A stretch of DNA of 64,000 nucleotides from Riemerella anatipestifer ATCC 11845 = DSM 15868 (lineage in GTDB: Bacteria; Bacteroidota; Bacteroidia; Flavobacteriales; Weeksellaceae), in assembly GCF_000252855.1 (NCBI RefSeq), contig NC_017045.1, positions 1,550,001-1,614,000 on the forward strand. The letters are read 5' to 3'. Shown one piece after another: positions 34,554-43,878 of the stretch. A model generated the notes under the pieces. The model was not told the DNA's origin. It searched no databases and saw only the letters and a program-made list of their open reading frames with translations. The position numbers and the translations under genes were made by a program. The number at the start of each line of letters is the position of its first letter. The first letter of the stretch is position 1.

Positions 34554-35708
34554 ATGATTTTAGAAAATTTGAAAAATCTATTTAAAATATTTAAAAAATC
34601 TAGGATTAACCCTAAAAGTAATAATATGACTTTAGAAAGTTTTAAAGCTCTTCCTGATATTGTGCGATTTATGGAGGAGCCTGACTGTCATTGGCAACAA
34701 AGTATAAAGCCTAATACGCCCCAGTTCAAATCTGATATAGTTTTAGAATATACCTATTATCCTTCGTCTTTTGAAAGTGATAATCCAGAGGAAGATAAAG
34801 CTAGTCTAAAAAAGATAAAGGCAAAAAATATATTTGAACCGTATGAAAAAACATTTTTAGAGCCTTTTAATATTGGTTTTTTATCAGATGAAGATAAAAA
34901 GAATGATGGCGAATATAACTTGATTTTAATGTATTTTGGAGTTCCATCATTTGGAGAATTTAAAAAATATTTTAAGACATTGGGGCTGATGTTTTATCTG
35001 ATTCCGTCGTATTATGAAGACGGGACAATGAATGTGGCTGTTTTTTATAATTTAAATCCGTGTCTTCCTCCGTTTGAGACAGTTGTTGAGGCTAAAGTTC
35101 TTGATGTGAATACACAAAATGAGTACGAAAAGTACTATTTAAAAGCTTTTACTGAAGCTGTAGAAATTGTTTGTAATGAGTTTGAGATTGTTACAGAGAA
35201 AAACCAAGGGAAATTTGTAAAATCAGTAGAAGAAGCTCCAGAAAAACTGCTGGAAGAATTTATAGAAATTGTTGGTGTGAAGGGCTTTCGGAGTGAAGAG
35301 GAAATTCAGGTGTTTAAACAAAACTGGCATTTAATTCAAGAAAACCCTGAGAAATATAAAGAAATACTTGTGGATGAAGGTTATTTTGATGAGGATTCTG
35401 AGGTGGATATACCTTATTTTACTCAACATTTGCTGTCCGAGTTATTATTGACTTTCAATTCCGATTGGAAAGTGGATTATGATGATTTAAGTCAGTTTAT
35501 TTCCGAAGAAATACAGCAAGAATTTACTATTAAAGATAAAGAAATGTGGCAGATTGCAGAGAAAATAGAAAAAGAATCTGACTTTACAATGCTAAATATT
35601 GATACACAGATGGATAGTTATTCGCTTTTTATTTGCAAAAAGTCAGAAAAAGAGAGGGTTTTGGAAATTGCAAGAAAGTTAGATTTCCCTATTGAAGCTC
35701 GTTTTTAG
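34554..35708 (+). CDS. Hypothetical acidic protein, 384 aa
   Basis: No signal peptide or membrane helix, so probably cytoplasmic. The N-terminal ~25 residues are basic and the gene may instead start at the ATG at 34626 (MTLESFKALPDIV). Two parts are visible. An N-terminal alpha/beta part (about 25-215) carries YEDGTMNVAVFYNLNPCLPPFE. A very acidic C-terminal domain (about 225-384) carries EILVDEGYFDEDSEVDIPYFTQ, and its ending LDFPIEARF is compact. The C-terminal part is reminiscent of DUF6630-type proteins, but I would not name it firmly. No operon partners. Confidence 0.8.
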   Translation: MILENLKNLFKIFKKSRINPKSNNMTLESFKALPDIVRFMEEPDCHWQQSIKPNTPQFKSDIVLEYTYYPSSFESDNPEEDKASLKKIKAKNIFEPYEKTFLEPFNIGFLSDEDKKNDGEYNLILMYFGVPSFGEFKKYFKTLGLMFYLIPSYYEDGTMNVAVFYNLNPCLPPFETVVEAKVLDVNTQNEYEKYYLKAFTEAVEIVCNEFEIVTEKNQGKFVKSVEEAPEKLLEEFIEIVGVKGFRSEEEIQVFKQNWHLIQENPEKYKEILVDEGYFDEDSEVDIPYFTQHLLSELLLTFNSDWKVDYDDLSQFISEEIQQEFTIKDKEMWQIAEKIEKESDFTMLNIDTQMDSYSLFICKKSEKERVLEIARKLDFPIEARF

Positions 35709-35836
35709 TAAAAGATAAATGAAATTTATAGAACGGATAGATAAAACTTGGCTAAATATGTTTTGAAATAAGGTGTTTTGAGCTTTTATTTCAACAAGTT
35801 GAGTGTATTATGTTTTGTGGTGTGATAAAAAAACTG

Positions 35837-35844
35837 TACCTTTG
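35837..35844 (+). promoter_or_regulatory. -7 element (TACCTTTG) for rimP-nusA-infB
   Basis: An exact TAnnTTTG match, 86 nt upstream of the rimP ATG. The leader would start near 35849. Confidence 0.65.
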
Positions 35845-35868
35845 CAGAGGATTTGCGGGAAATAATGG

Positions 35869-35894
35869 AAAGGCTTCGAAAGAAAGCCTTTTTT
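35869..35894 (+). promoter_or_regulatory. Terminator-like hairpin in the rimP-nusA-infB leader (candidate attenuator)
   Basis: The stem AAAGGCTT / AAGCCTTT (35869-35876 with 35884-35891) has a 7-nt loop and is followed by T's (to 35894). It lies between the -7 element and the rimP start, about 20 nt into the transcript. It would terminate transcription before the operon unless antagonised. Confidence 0.6.
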
Positions 35895-35930
35895 CGTAGT
35901 CCTACTATTCGAGGTTTAACAAACAAGAGT

Positions 35931-36398
35931 ATGAGTATAAAAGCACAGGTGGAAACGCTACTTAACGATTTCCTTTCGGAGAGAGAAGATTTATTTTTAA
36001 TAGATCTTAAAGTGTCGGCGGGAGATGATGTGGTAGTTATTTTAGATGGAGATAATGGAGTTACCTTGCAAGATTGTCTAGATGCAAGTAGAGCTATAGA
36101 GTTTAATATGGATAGAGAAGAGCATGACTTTAGCCTTCAGGTGATGTCGGCAGGACTCAGCGAGCCATTGACTCAAATAAGACAGTTTAGAAAAAACATA
36201 GGCAGAGATTTGGATATTCTGCTGAATGACTCCTCTAAAATAGAAGGTGAGTTGGCTAGAGTGGAAGAGAATAAAGTAGTGTTAATCTTACGCTACCGTA
36301 AACCTAAGGAAATAGGTAAAGGTAAGATAGATGTAGAGGAGGAGAAAGAAATTTTACTTTCGGATATAAAAAAAGCTTTAGTAGCTATTAAGTTTTAG
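35931..36398 (+). CDS. rimP: Ribosome maturation factor RimP
   Basis: A 155-residue protein needed for 30S subunit maturation. The start at 35931 (MSIKAQVETLLNDFLSERE) is chosen because the longer frame from 35853 runs through the leader hairpin. Seen: GDDVVVILDGDNGVTLQDCLDASRAIE (the N-terminal alpha/beta domain, residues about 28-60), VMSAGLSEPLTQIRQFRKNIGR at the domain junction, and a C-terminal SH3-like part. First gene of the conserved rimP-nusA-infB order. Confidence 0.95.
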   Translation: MSIKAQVETLLNDFLSEREDLFLIDLKVSAGDDVVVILDGDNGVTLQDCLDASRAIEFNMDREEHDFSLQVMSAGLSEPLTQIRQFRKNIGRDLDILLNDSSKIEGELARVEENKVVLILRYRKPKEIGKGKIDVEEEKEILLSDIKKALVAIKF

Positions 36399-36442
36399 TG
36401 TGGTAAAATCAGTTTAATTGTAAATAATAAAGAAGTATATAG

Positions 36443-37678
36443 ATGGATAATTTAGCTTTGATAGAAGCGTTTGGGGATTTTAAAGAAGAGAAAAATATCA
36501 GTAAGATTGATTTGATGGCAATCATAGAAGATTCTCTTAAAACCCTTCTAAGGAAAAGATATGATTCTGATGATCATTTTGATGTGATTGTAAATCCAGA
36601 TAAGGGAGATTTCCAGATTTTTCTCAATAAAACTATTGTAGAAGACCAAATGTCAGAAGATGACGATTTGGAAATAGAAATTTCGGAAGCTAGAAAAACA
36701 GATCCTACTTTTGAAGTGGGGGAAGAGTTTACTCAAGAAATTAAAGTATCTCAACTGGGGAGAAGAAATATCTTAACGCTTAAGCAAATTTTAGCAACTA
36801 AAATACAAGAGCATCACAATGCTTACTTATATGAGCAATTCAAGGATAGAATTGGGGAAATTATGGTGGGAGAAGTTCATCATATCCGTTTCAAGCATGT
36901 GATATTATTAGATGATGAGGGCAACGAATATATTTTGCCAAAAGACAAGCAGATACCTTCAGATTTCTTTAGAAAAGGAGATAATGTGAGAGCTGTGATA
37001 GAAAGTGTTGATTTTAAAGGAAGTAAACCTCAAATTACGATTTCTAGAATATCGCCTAAGTTCTTAGAGAGACTATTAGAATTGGAAATTCCAGAAATTC
37101 AAGATGGAACTATTATTCTTAAAAAAGTGGTAAGAATACCAGGTGAAAAAGCTAAAATTGCTGTAGATGCTTACGATGATAGAATAGACCCTGTGGGAGC
37201 GTGTGTGGGGGTTAAAGGTTCTAGAATACACGGTGTGGTAAGAGAACTTAGAAATGAAAATATAGATGTTATCCAATGGTCTAAAAATCCAGAAATATTG
37301 GTTAAGAGAGCTTTGGGTAATGTTACTATAAATAAAATAGACATCAATGCAGAGGAGTCAAAAGCATTGGTATACACGCCTTCGGAGGAGATTGCTAAAA
37401 TCATAGGTAAGCAAGGTCAAAATATCAAATTAGCTTCTTGGCTATCTGATTATGAAATAGATGTTTACAGGGAAGCTCATGAAGATGATGATGTAGAGCT
37501 AGATGAATTTAGTGATGAAATTGAGGATTGGGTGATAGAGACTTTCAAAAAAGTTGGTTTAGATACGGCTAAGAGTATCATAGATAAGGATACGGAGGCC
37601 TTAGTTCGTTTGACTGACTTGGAAGAAGAAACAATAGAAGAAGTTAAAAGAATTTTAGCAGAAGAGTTTAACGATTAG
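36443..37678 (+). CDS. nusA: Transcription termination/antitermination factor NusA
   Basis: 411 residues with the NusA order: an N-terminal RNA-polymerase-binding domain (about 1-125), an S1 domain (about 130-200, GEIMVGEVHHIRF), then two KH domains (about 230-350, AVDAYDDRIDPVGACVGVKGSRI and EIAKIIGKQGQNIKLAS). A short acidic C-terminal end replaces the E. coli AR repeats, as in many non-proteobacteria. Lies 44 bp after rimP, in the same operon. It may act on its own leader hairpin. Confidence 0.97.
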   Translation: MDNLALIEAFGDFKEEKNISKIDLMAIIEDSLKTLLRKRYDSDDHFDVIVNPDKGDFQIFLNKTIVEDQMSEDDDLEIEISEARKTDPTFEVGEEFTQEIKVSQLGRRNILTLKQILATKIQEHHNAYLYEQFKDRIGEIMVGEVHHIRFKHVILLDDEGNEYILPKDKQIPSDFFRKGDNVRAVIESVDFKGSKPQITISRISPKFLERLLELEIPEIQDGTIILKKVVRIPGEKAKIAVDAYDDRIDPVGACVGVKGSRIHGVVRELRNENIDVIQWSKNPEILVKRALGNVTINKIDINAEESKALVYTPSEEIAKIIGKQGQNIKLASWLSDYEIDVYREAHEDDDVELDEFSDEIEDWVIETFKKVGLDTAKSIIDKDTEALVRLTDLEEETIEEVKRILAEEFND

Positions 37679-37793
37679 TAACTCTTGTGAAACGGAAAAC
37701 TAAAATGAAGTTAAGCTTCGTTTAAACAATAAATAATTTATAAAATAAAAAGCGAAATAACACCAGTGGTTATTAGCAAATATCAAATACATT

Positions 37794-40598
37794 ATGCCAA
37801 AAAATATTAGATTAAATAAAGCAATTAAGGAACTTAATATCTCGGTATCTAGAGCGGTAGAATTTCTAAGAACCAAAAATATAGAGATAGATAGTAATCC
37901 AAATGCTCTATTGGCACCAGAGGCATATTCTGCATTGGAAGCTGAGTTCAAAAAAGATGGAGAGCAAAAAAAGGCTTCTAATGAGGTGGTAATTTCTAAA
38001 GTTCCAGAGGAAAAGATTGAACTAAAAGAGGAAAAAGCCCCTGAGGTTATAAGAGCCAAGTCTTCTGAAAAACTTGAACCTAAAGTTTTAGGTAAAATAG
38101 ATTTAGGTCAAAATAAGACAGAAGAAAAAAAGACTGAGGTTAAAGAAGAACCTATAGTAGAGACAGAAGAGAAAGAAGAGCCTGTAAAATTGGAGGCAGA
38201 TTCTCAAAAGACTGAACTGAAAGTTTTAGATAAGATAGACTTGAGTCAGATAGAATCTTCTAGACCGAAGCCTTCCAAAAAATTAGAAGCTAAGAAAGAA
38301 AAAACAGTAGCTAAAAAAGAAGAAAAATCTGAGGTTAAGAAAGAAGAGAAGTCAGCTGTTAAAGTGGAAGAAGTGGTTCAACCTAAAAAAGAGGCAGAAG
38401 TTAAAGAGGCAGTTGTTGCGGAAGAGCCTCAAAAAATTGAAACCAACTATCAAAAACTGGAGGGTCCTAAAATTTTAAAACAAACTGTGGACTTATCTCA
38501 GTTTGAAACTCGTCCTAAGAAAAAGAAGAGGAAAAGAATTACAAAGACTACTGATGCTAAACCTGTTCAAGGACAAAATAAAGAGCAAGATAATAAGACT
38601 AAAGGTAATAATTCTGGAGGAGTTCGCCCTGACAATAAAGGAAATCGTGGAGGAAAGAAGAAGAGAGGAGAGAAGACAATGCCTGTAGAGCTTACAGAAG
38701 AGCAAGTAAAAAATCAAATTAAGGAGACTTTAGAGAAACTAACCAATAAAGGTGGTAAATCTAAGTCAGCTAAATATAGAAAGGAGAAGAGAACTCAGCG
38801 TAGAGAGCAAGATGCAGAACAACAAGAGTTAGAGGCAAAGGATAGAACACTTAAAGTAACCGAGTTTATTACAGTGAGTGAGTTGGCTAGTCTTATGGAT
38901 GTATCGCCAATGGAAGTAATATCAGCTTGCTTTGCCTTAGGAGTAATGGTAACAATGAACCAAAGATTAGAGGCAGATACACTAACATTAGTGGCGGAAG
39001 AGTTTGGTTTTGATATTGTTTTTGCCGATGCGGAACTTACAGATGATAATGCGGAAGAGGAAGAAGATACAGAAGAAGATTTAGTTCACAGAGCGCCTAT
39101 CGTAACGGTAATGGGGCATGTGGATCACGGTAAAACTTCGTTACTCGACTATATAAGAAAAACCAACGTTATCGCTGGGGAGTCTGGAGGTATCACTCAG
39201 CACATCGGAGCTTACAATGTTAAGTTAGAAAATGGAGAACGCATTACTTTCCTAGATACACCAGGACACGAAGCCTTTACAGCGATGAGAGCTAGAGGGG
39301 CTCAAGTTACTGATATTGCTATCATTGTAATTGCAGCGGACGACGATGTAATGCCACAAACAAAAGAGGCTATCTCTCACGCTCAGGCAGCGGGAGTTCC
39401 TATGATTATTGCAATTAACAAGGTGGATAAACCAAATGCTAATCCAGATAAAATTAGAGAGCAGTTATCTCAATTAAATATATTGGTAGAAGAATGGGGT
39501 GGTAATGTACAATCTCAAGAAATATCTGCTAAGTTTGGTAATAATGTGGATTTACTTTTAGAAAAAGTATTGATACAGGCGGAACTTTTAGAGCTTAAAG
39601 CTAATCCTAATAAGCGTTCTAACGGAGTTATTATAGAGGCTGCCTTGGATAAAGGTAGAGGTTATGTAGCTACAATGCTTGTTCAGGCAGGTACACTTAA
39701 AGTGGGAGACTATGTCTTAGCTGGTAAAAACCACGGTAAGGTGAAGGCAATGCTAGATGAAAGAGGTAATAATATGGAGGAGGCAGGACCTTCTATCCCT
39801 GTAACTATCTTAGGTTTAGACGGAGCACCTACTGCGGGAGATAAGTTTAAAGTTTATGAAGATGAAAGAGAAGCTAAAAACTTAGCGAATAAGAGAGAAC
39901 AGCTTCATAGAGAGCAGTCTATAAGAACTAAGAAACATTTAACATTAGACGAAATAGGAAGACGTATCGCTTTGGGCGACTTCAAAGAGCTTAATATTAT
40001 CCTTAAAGGTGATGTGGATGGTTCTGTGGAAGCACTATCTGATATGTTACAAAAACTATCTACTGAGGAAATTCAAATCAATATATTACACAAAGGCGTT
40101 GGTCAAATTACAGAGAGCGACATCTTATTGGCAACTGCTTCAGACGCTGTAGTTATTGGCTTTAATGTAAGAGCGGGAGCAAACGCAAAAGATTTAGCGG
40201 ACAAAGAAGAGATAGAAATAAGAACTTACTCTGTCATCTACGACGCCATAGACGATGTTAAGGAAGCTATGGAAGGAATGCTTTCTCCTGAAATTAAAGA
40301 GCAAGTGGTGGGTAATGTTGAAATTAGAGAAGTGTTTAAGATTTCTAAAGTAGGCTCTATTGCAGGGTGTATGGTACTTACAGGTAAAGTTACTAGAAAC
40401 TCTAAGATAAGACTTCTAAGGGATGGTATTGTGAAGTTTGATGGCGAACTTGAGAGTTTAAAACGCTTTAAAGATGATGTTAAAGAGGTTGCCAAGGGCT
40501 ACGAATGTGGGCTTAACCTTAAAGGCTATAATGATATAGAGGTTGGAGATATCTTAGAAGTTTATGAACAAGTAAGTGTTAAGAAAAAATTGAAGTAA
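37794..40598 (+). CDS. infB: Translation initiation factor IF-2
   Basis: 934 residues. The short N-terminal IF2-N domain (about 1-55, [20 protein letters not shown]) is followed by a long Lys/Glu-rich linker (about 60-320). The linker carries three related segments: [22 protein letters not shown] and [12 protein letters not shown]. The second IF2-N-like domain is near 355-420. The G domain begins near 435 with [18 protein letters not shown] and NKVDK. Domains II, III and IV (C2) follow, to the ending [13 protein letters not shown]. Third gene of the rimP-nusA-infB operon, with a terminator 33 bp downstream. Confidence 0.98.
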   Translation: MPKNIRLNKAIKELNISVSRAVEFLRTKNIEIDSNPNALLAPEAYSALEAEFKKDGEQKKASNEVVISKVPEEKIELKEEKAPEVIRAKSSEKLEPKVLGKIDLGQNKTEEKKTEVKEEPIVETEEKEEPVKLEADSQKTELKVLDKIDLSQIESSRPKPSKKLEAKKEKTVAKKEEKSEVKKEEKSAVKVEEVVQPKKEAEVKEAVVAEEPQKIETNYQKLEGPKILKQTVDLSQFETRPKKKKRKRITKTTDAKPVQGQNKEQDNKTKGNNSGGVRPDNKGNRGGKKKRGEKTMPVELTEEQVKNQIKETLEKLTNKGGKSKSAKYRKEKRTQRREQDAEQQELEAKDRTLKVTEFITVSELASLMDVSPMEVISACFALGVMVTMNQRLEADTLTLVAEEFGFDIVFADAELTDDNAEEEEDTEEDLVHRAPIVTVMGHVDHGKTSLLDYIRKTNVIAGESGGITQHIGAYNVKLENGERITFLDTPGHEAFTAMRARGAQVTDIAIIVIAADDDVMPQTKEAISHAQAAGVPMIIAINKVDKPNANPDKIREQLSQLNILVEEWGGNVQSQEISAKFGNNVDLLLEKVLIQAELLELKANPNKRSNGVIIEAALDKGRGYVATMLVQAGTLKVGDYVLAGKNHGKVKAMLDERGNNMEEAGPSIPVTILGLDGAPTAGDKFKVYEDEREAKNLANKREQLHREQSIRTKKHLTLDEIGRRIALGDFKELNIILKGDVDGSVEALSDMLQKLSTEEIQINILHKGVGQITESDILLATASDAVVIGFNVRAGANAKDLADKEEIEIRTYSVIYDAIDDVKEAMEGMLSPEIKEQVVGNVEIREVFKISKVGSIAGCMVLTGKVTRNSKIRLLRDGIVKFDGELESLKRFKDDVKEVAKGYECGLNLKGYNDIEVGDILEVYEQVSVKKKLK

Positions 40599-40630
40599 TA
40601 TAAGTTTTTATTTTCACGATTTAATATAAA

Positions 40631-40664
40631 GGGGCTCAGTTGAATTTACTGGGCCTCTTTTTTA
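40631..40664 (+). terminator. Terminator of rimP-nusA-infB
   Basis: A 10-bp stem with two G-U pairs (GGGGCTCAGT / ACTGGGCCTC, 40631-40657) is followed by TTTTTT. Confidence 0.85.
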
Positions 40665-40872
40665 TTAATTTATAATGAATCTAAATTGTGATTATTTTAA
40701 TATTATGATAATAATGATAATTTAATTTTAAATTGTTGATTATTAGGTTTTATTAAATTGTTTGTGATATAATCCTTAAAAATAGACTTGTTTTTTGATG
40801 AAAATGTATAGTGTTTTTAGGTGATAAGTAATAAAAAAAGCTGATTTATTTGTAAATATTAAGAATTATTAA

Positions 40873-40880
40873 CATATTTG
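40873..40880 (+). promoter_or_regulatory. Near-consensus -7 element (CATATTTG) for susC/susD
   Basis: One base from TAnnTTTG. The flanking TTAACATATTTGCC resembles the AACGATATTTGCC cores of the two TonB receptor promoters at 17308-17360 and 20179-20231. 27 nt upstream of the susC ATG. The gap between infB and susC (about 310 bases) holds only the terminator and this promoter region. Confidence 0.5.
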
Positions 40881-40907
40881 CCAGGTATAATATTAAATTT
40901 TGTTAAT

Positions 40908-43850
40908 ATGAATGTGAAATTAAGGGTGCTTACTGCTGGAGCTGTTTTCTTTATAGGAGCTCAAAGTGTAGTAGCACAAAAAGCAAAAAAAGACACGGTA
41001 AAAGAGATTGAAGAGGTGGTTATGGTGGCTTATGGTAAGCAGACTAAAGAATCCTTAACGGGGTCAGTGTCGGAAGTTAAGGCCAAGGATATTAAGGATA
41101 TCACAACTGCTAATGTTGTTCAAGGTATGACTGGTAAAGTAGCTGGGGTGCAAATTGCTACAACCAATGGTTTGCCAGGAGAAGAGCCTACAGTTAGATT
41201 TAGGGGGGTTGGTTCTATCAATGGTTCTGCAACACCCTTGTATGTGGTGGATGGGGTTCCTTTTAATGGGAATATAGCAGCTATTAATAATGCGGATATA
41301 GAGTCAATGTCTTTCCTAAAGGATGCTTCTGCAGCAGCACTTTACGGAAGTAGAGGTGCTAATGGGGTAGTTATCATTACAACAAAAAAAGGAAAACAGG
41401 GTAAAACAAGATATTCATTTGATATGAAATCTGGGGTTTCAGATAGAGGAGTTCCTGAGTATAATATTTCTAGAAGCCCAAGTCAGTACTATGAGTACTA
41501 TTACAATGTTTTGAGAAATCAAGAGATTCACGGAGGAGCTACACTAGCTGATGCTCATAATTCTGCTGTTGCAGGCTTAATTGGTGGTGCTAATGGTTTA
41601 GGATATAATATTACAAATGTAGCTAATGACCAAATAATCACAGCTGATGGTAAGTTTAACCCTAATGCTTCTGTTTTATACCAAGAAGATTGGGCTAAGA
41701 CTTTATTCCAAAAAGGGTTTTATACTAATACATTCTTTAGTGCATCTGGTGCTACTAATGCAACTTCTTTCTACTACTCTTTAGGATATGAATCCAACGA
41801 GACTTATATGACTAATGCTAAGTTTGATAAGGTAACAGCTCGTGTTAAGGCAGATTCTAAGTTAGGAGAAAAACTTAAGTTTGGAGGTAATTTGTCTTAT
41901 TCTAATATGGTACAAAATGTTCCTGATGGATTTAATGGGACAACAAGTTACTCTAATCCGTTTCAGTTTTCTAGGTATATTGCTCCTATTTATCCAGTTT
42001 ACGCTTATGCAGCAGATGGGACACCAATATATACTACGTCGGGAATTAGAGCTTTTGATGATGGAACTGGGAGGATAGCTCCTTTTGTTAGGCCTTATGC
42101 TCAGTTACAGAACCCTTATGCAACTGCTTTATATGACATAAAGACAAGAAAAACTAACCAAATTTTTGCAAGTGGTTACGGTACTTACTCTATTCTTGAT
42201 GGTTTAGATTTTACATATACTGTAACAGGAGAGTATAATAACTTGAGAGGCTATTCCTTTGATACTCCACTGTATGGAGATGCGGTAGATGATAATGGTA
42301 GAGTTTATAACTGGAACAATATTACTGTTGCTTTAACTCAACAGCAAATGTTGACCTATAATAAGAAATTTGGAAACTTAGGAGTTGAGGCAATGTTGGG
42401 GCATGAAACATTGAAGAGACAGTTTGATACAATGTCAAATTATATGAAGAACGGAGGGTTACTGGATAGCCCTTATGCAAACCATTTTTCTGTAATTGCT
42501 GATGCAAGTGGATATGGTAGACCTTATGCTTTAGAAGGGTATTTAGCTAGGTTAAACTTAAATTATGCAGGCAAGTACTTTCTTAATGCAAATGCAAGGA
42601 GAGATGGTTCTTCTAGGTTTCACCCAGATAATAGATGGGGTAATTTCTACGGGTTTGGTGCTGCATGGGTAGTTTCCAAGGAGAAATTTTTAGCAAATTT
42701 ATCTTGGTTAAACAAATTTAAGCTTAAGGCCTCGTATGGAGAACAAGGAAATGATAACTTAGATCAGTATGGGAATAACTCTTTCTATGACTTGCCGTAC
42801 AAGGATTACTATAGAAGAGTTACAATGACTACTGTTGCTGATATGTCAGTATTGCCTGCAACTACAGTTTATAGAGGTAATAAAGATATTACTTGGGAGA
42901 AAAATGCTAATTTAAACGCAGGTTTTGAGCTGTCCTTATTTGGAAATAGATTAAATATAGATGCGGAGTATTTTAGAAGAAAGTCTTTTGATATGCTTTA
43001 TACAAGACCTCTTCCTTTACATCAAGGATTAACTGTGATACCTGATAACTTGGGAGATATGGAAAATAAAGGGGTAGAAGTTACAGTTTCAGTAGATGCT
43101 ATCAAAACCCAAGATTTTAATTTATCTTTCAATGTCAATGGAACCTCTTTAAAGAATAGAATACTGAGATTGCCTAATACACCTCTTGTTAGTGGAAACT
43201 TTATTCTTGAAGAAGGGGGAAGTATGTATACATGGAGAATGAGGGAGTTTGTAGGAGTAAACCCTGATACAGGAGCAGCATTGTTTGCCGTTTTGAAAGC
43301 AGATGGTACAAAAACAACTACTGAAACTTACTCAGATGCTACTCTTATAAATACAGGTAAAACCTCTGTGCCTAAATATTATGGTGGATTTGGTATAAAT
43401 ACTTCATACAAGAACTTTGATTTTACGGCTAATTTTGCTTATCAGTTAGGAGGATGGGGATATGACTATGAATGGATGGGACTCATGGGAGCAGGAAGAG
43501 GACAAAATTTCCACTCAGATTTTTATAATACTTGGTCAGTAGATAATAAATCAGCTAATCTGCCGGTTGTTTTACCAGAGAATGACAAGCTTTATTATGG
43601 TATGTCTACCATGGGGTTAATAAAGTCTGACTATTTGTCTTTACAAAATGTAAGTTTAGGTTATACATTTGATAGAGATCTTATTAATAGCACAGGGATA
43701 GATAGATTAAGAGTTTATATAATGTCTGATAATGTTCACGTATGGTCAAAAAGAAAAGGATATGATCCAAGAATGTCTTATACAGGATCTGCTAGCAGCT
43801 CTTTTTCACCTCTTAGAACAATCGCTTTAGGATTGAATGTTGGTTTTTAG
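40908..43850 (+). CDS. SusC/RagA-family TonB-linked outer-membrane receptor
   Basis: 980 residues from the ATG at 40908 (the frame is also open from a TTG at 40878). A signal peptide (about 1-24) leads to a TonB box-like EIEEVVMVAYG, then the SusC signature in the plug: GQ/KQTKESLTGSVSEVKAKDI, RGVGSINGSATPLYVVDGVPFNG and ALYGSRGANGVVIITTKKGK. The barrel ends TIALGLNVGF. Unlike most SusC proteins, it has no N-terminal CarboxypepD-like (CNA-B) domain. Forms a transport pair with the SusD-like lipoprotein encoded 28 bp downstream. No glycoside hydrolase or regulator is adjacent, so the substrate may be a peptide or other nutrient. Confidence 0.95.
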   Translation: MNVKLRVLTAGAVFFIGAQSVVAQKAKKDTVKEIEEVVMVAYGKQTKESLTGSVSEVKAKDIKDITTANVVQGMTGKVAGVQIATTNGLPGEEPTVRFRGVGSINGSATPLYVVDGVPFNGNIAAINNADIESMSFLKDASAAALYGSRGANGVVIITTKKGKQGKTRYSFDMKSGVSDRGVPEYNISRSPSQYYEYYYNVLRNQEIHGGATLADAHNSAVAGLIGGANGLGYNITNVANDQIITADGKFNPNASVLYQEDWAKTLFQKGFYTNTFFSASGATNATSFYYSLGYESNETYMTNAKFDKVTARVKADSKLGEKLKFGGNLSYSNMVQNVPDGFNGTTSYSNPFQFSRYIAPIYPVYAYAADGTPIYTTSGIRAFDDGTGRIAPFVRPYAQLQNPYATALYDIKTRKTNQIFASGYGTYSILDGLDFTYTVTGEYNNLRGYSFDTPLYGDAVDDNGRVYNWNNITVALTQQQMLTYNKKFGNLGVEAMLGHETLKRQFDTMSNYMKNGGLLDSPYANHFSVIADASGYGRPYALEGYLARLNLNYAGKYFLNANARRDGSSRFHPDNRWGNFYGFGAAWVVSKEKFLANLSWLNKFKLKASYGEQGNDNLDQYGNNSFYDLPYKDYYRRVTMTTVADMSVLPATTVYRGNKDITWEKNANLNAGFELSLFGNRLNIDAEYFRRKSFDMLYTRPLPLHQGLTVIPDNLGDMENKGVEVTVSVDAIKTQDFNLSFNVNGTSLKNRILRLPNTPLVSGNFILEEGGSMYTWRMREFVGVNPDTGAALFAVLKADGTKTTTETYSDATLINTGKTSVPKYYGGFGINTSYKNFDFTANFAYQLGGWGYDYEWMGLMGAGRGQNFHSDFYNTWSVDNKSANLPVVLPENDKLYYGMSTMGLIKSDYLSLQNVSLGYTFDRDLINSTGIDRLRVYIMSDNVHVWSKRKGYDPRMSYTGSASSSFSPLRTIALGLNVGF

Positions 43851-43878
43851 ATTAAAGATTAAGTAAAAAAATAAAAAA

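Noticed and set aside
34554-35708. Firm DUF6630 assignment for the acidic protein
   Set aside because: The resemblance is by eye only and limited to the C-terminal part. A profile search would be needed, so it is left unnamed.
35853-35930. N-terminal extension of RimP from 35853
   Set aside because: It translates the leader hairpin and matches no RimP family sequence. The start at 35931 fits the family.
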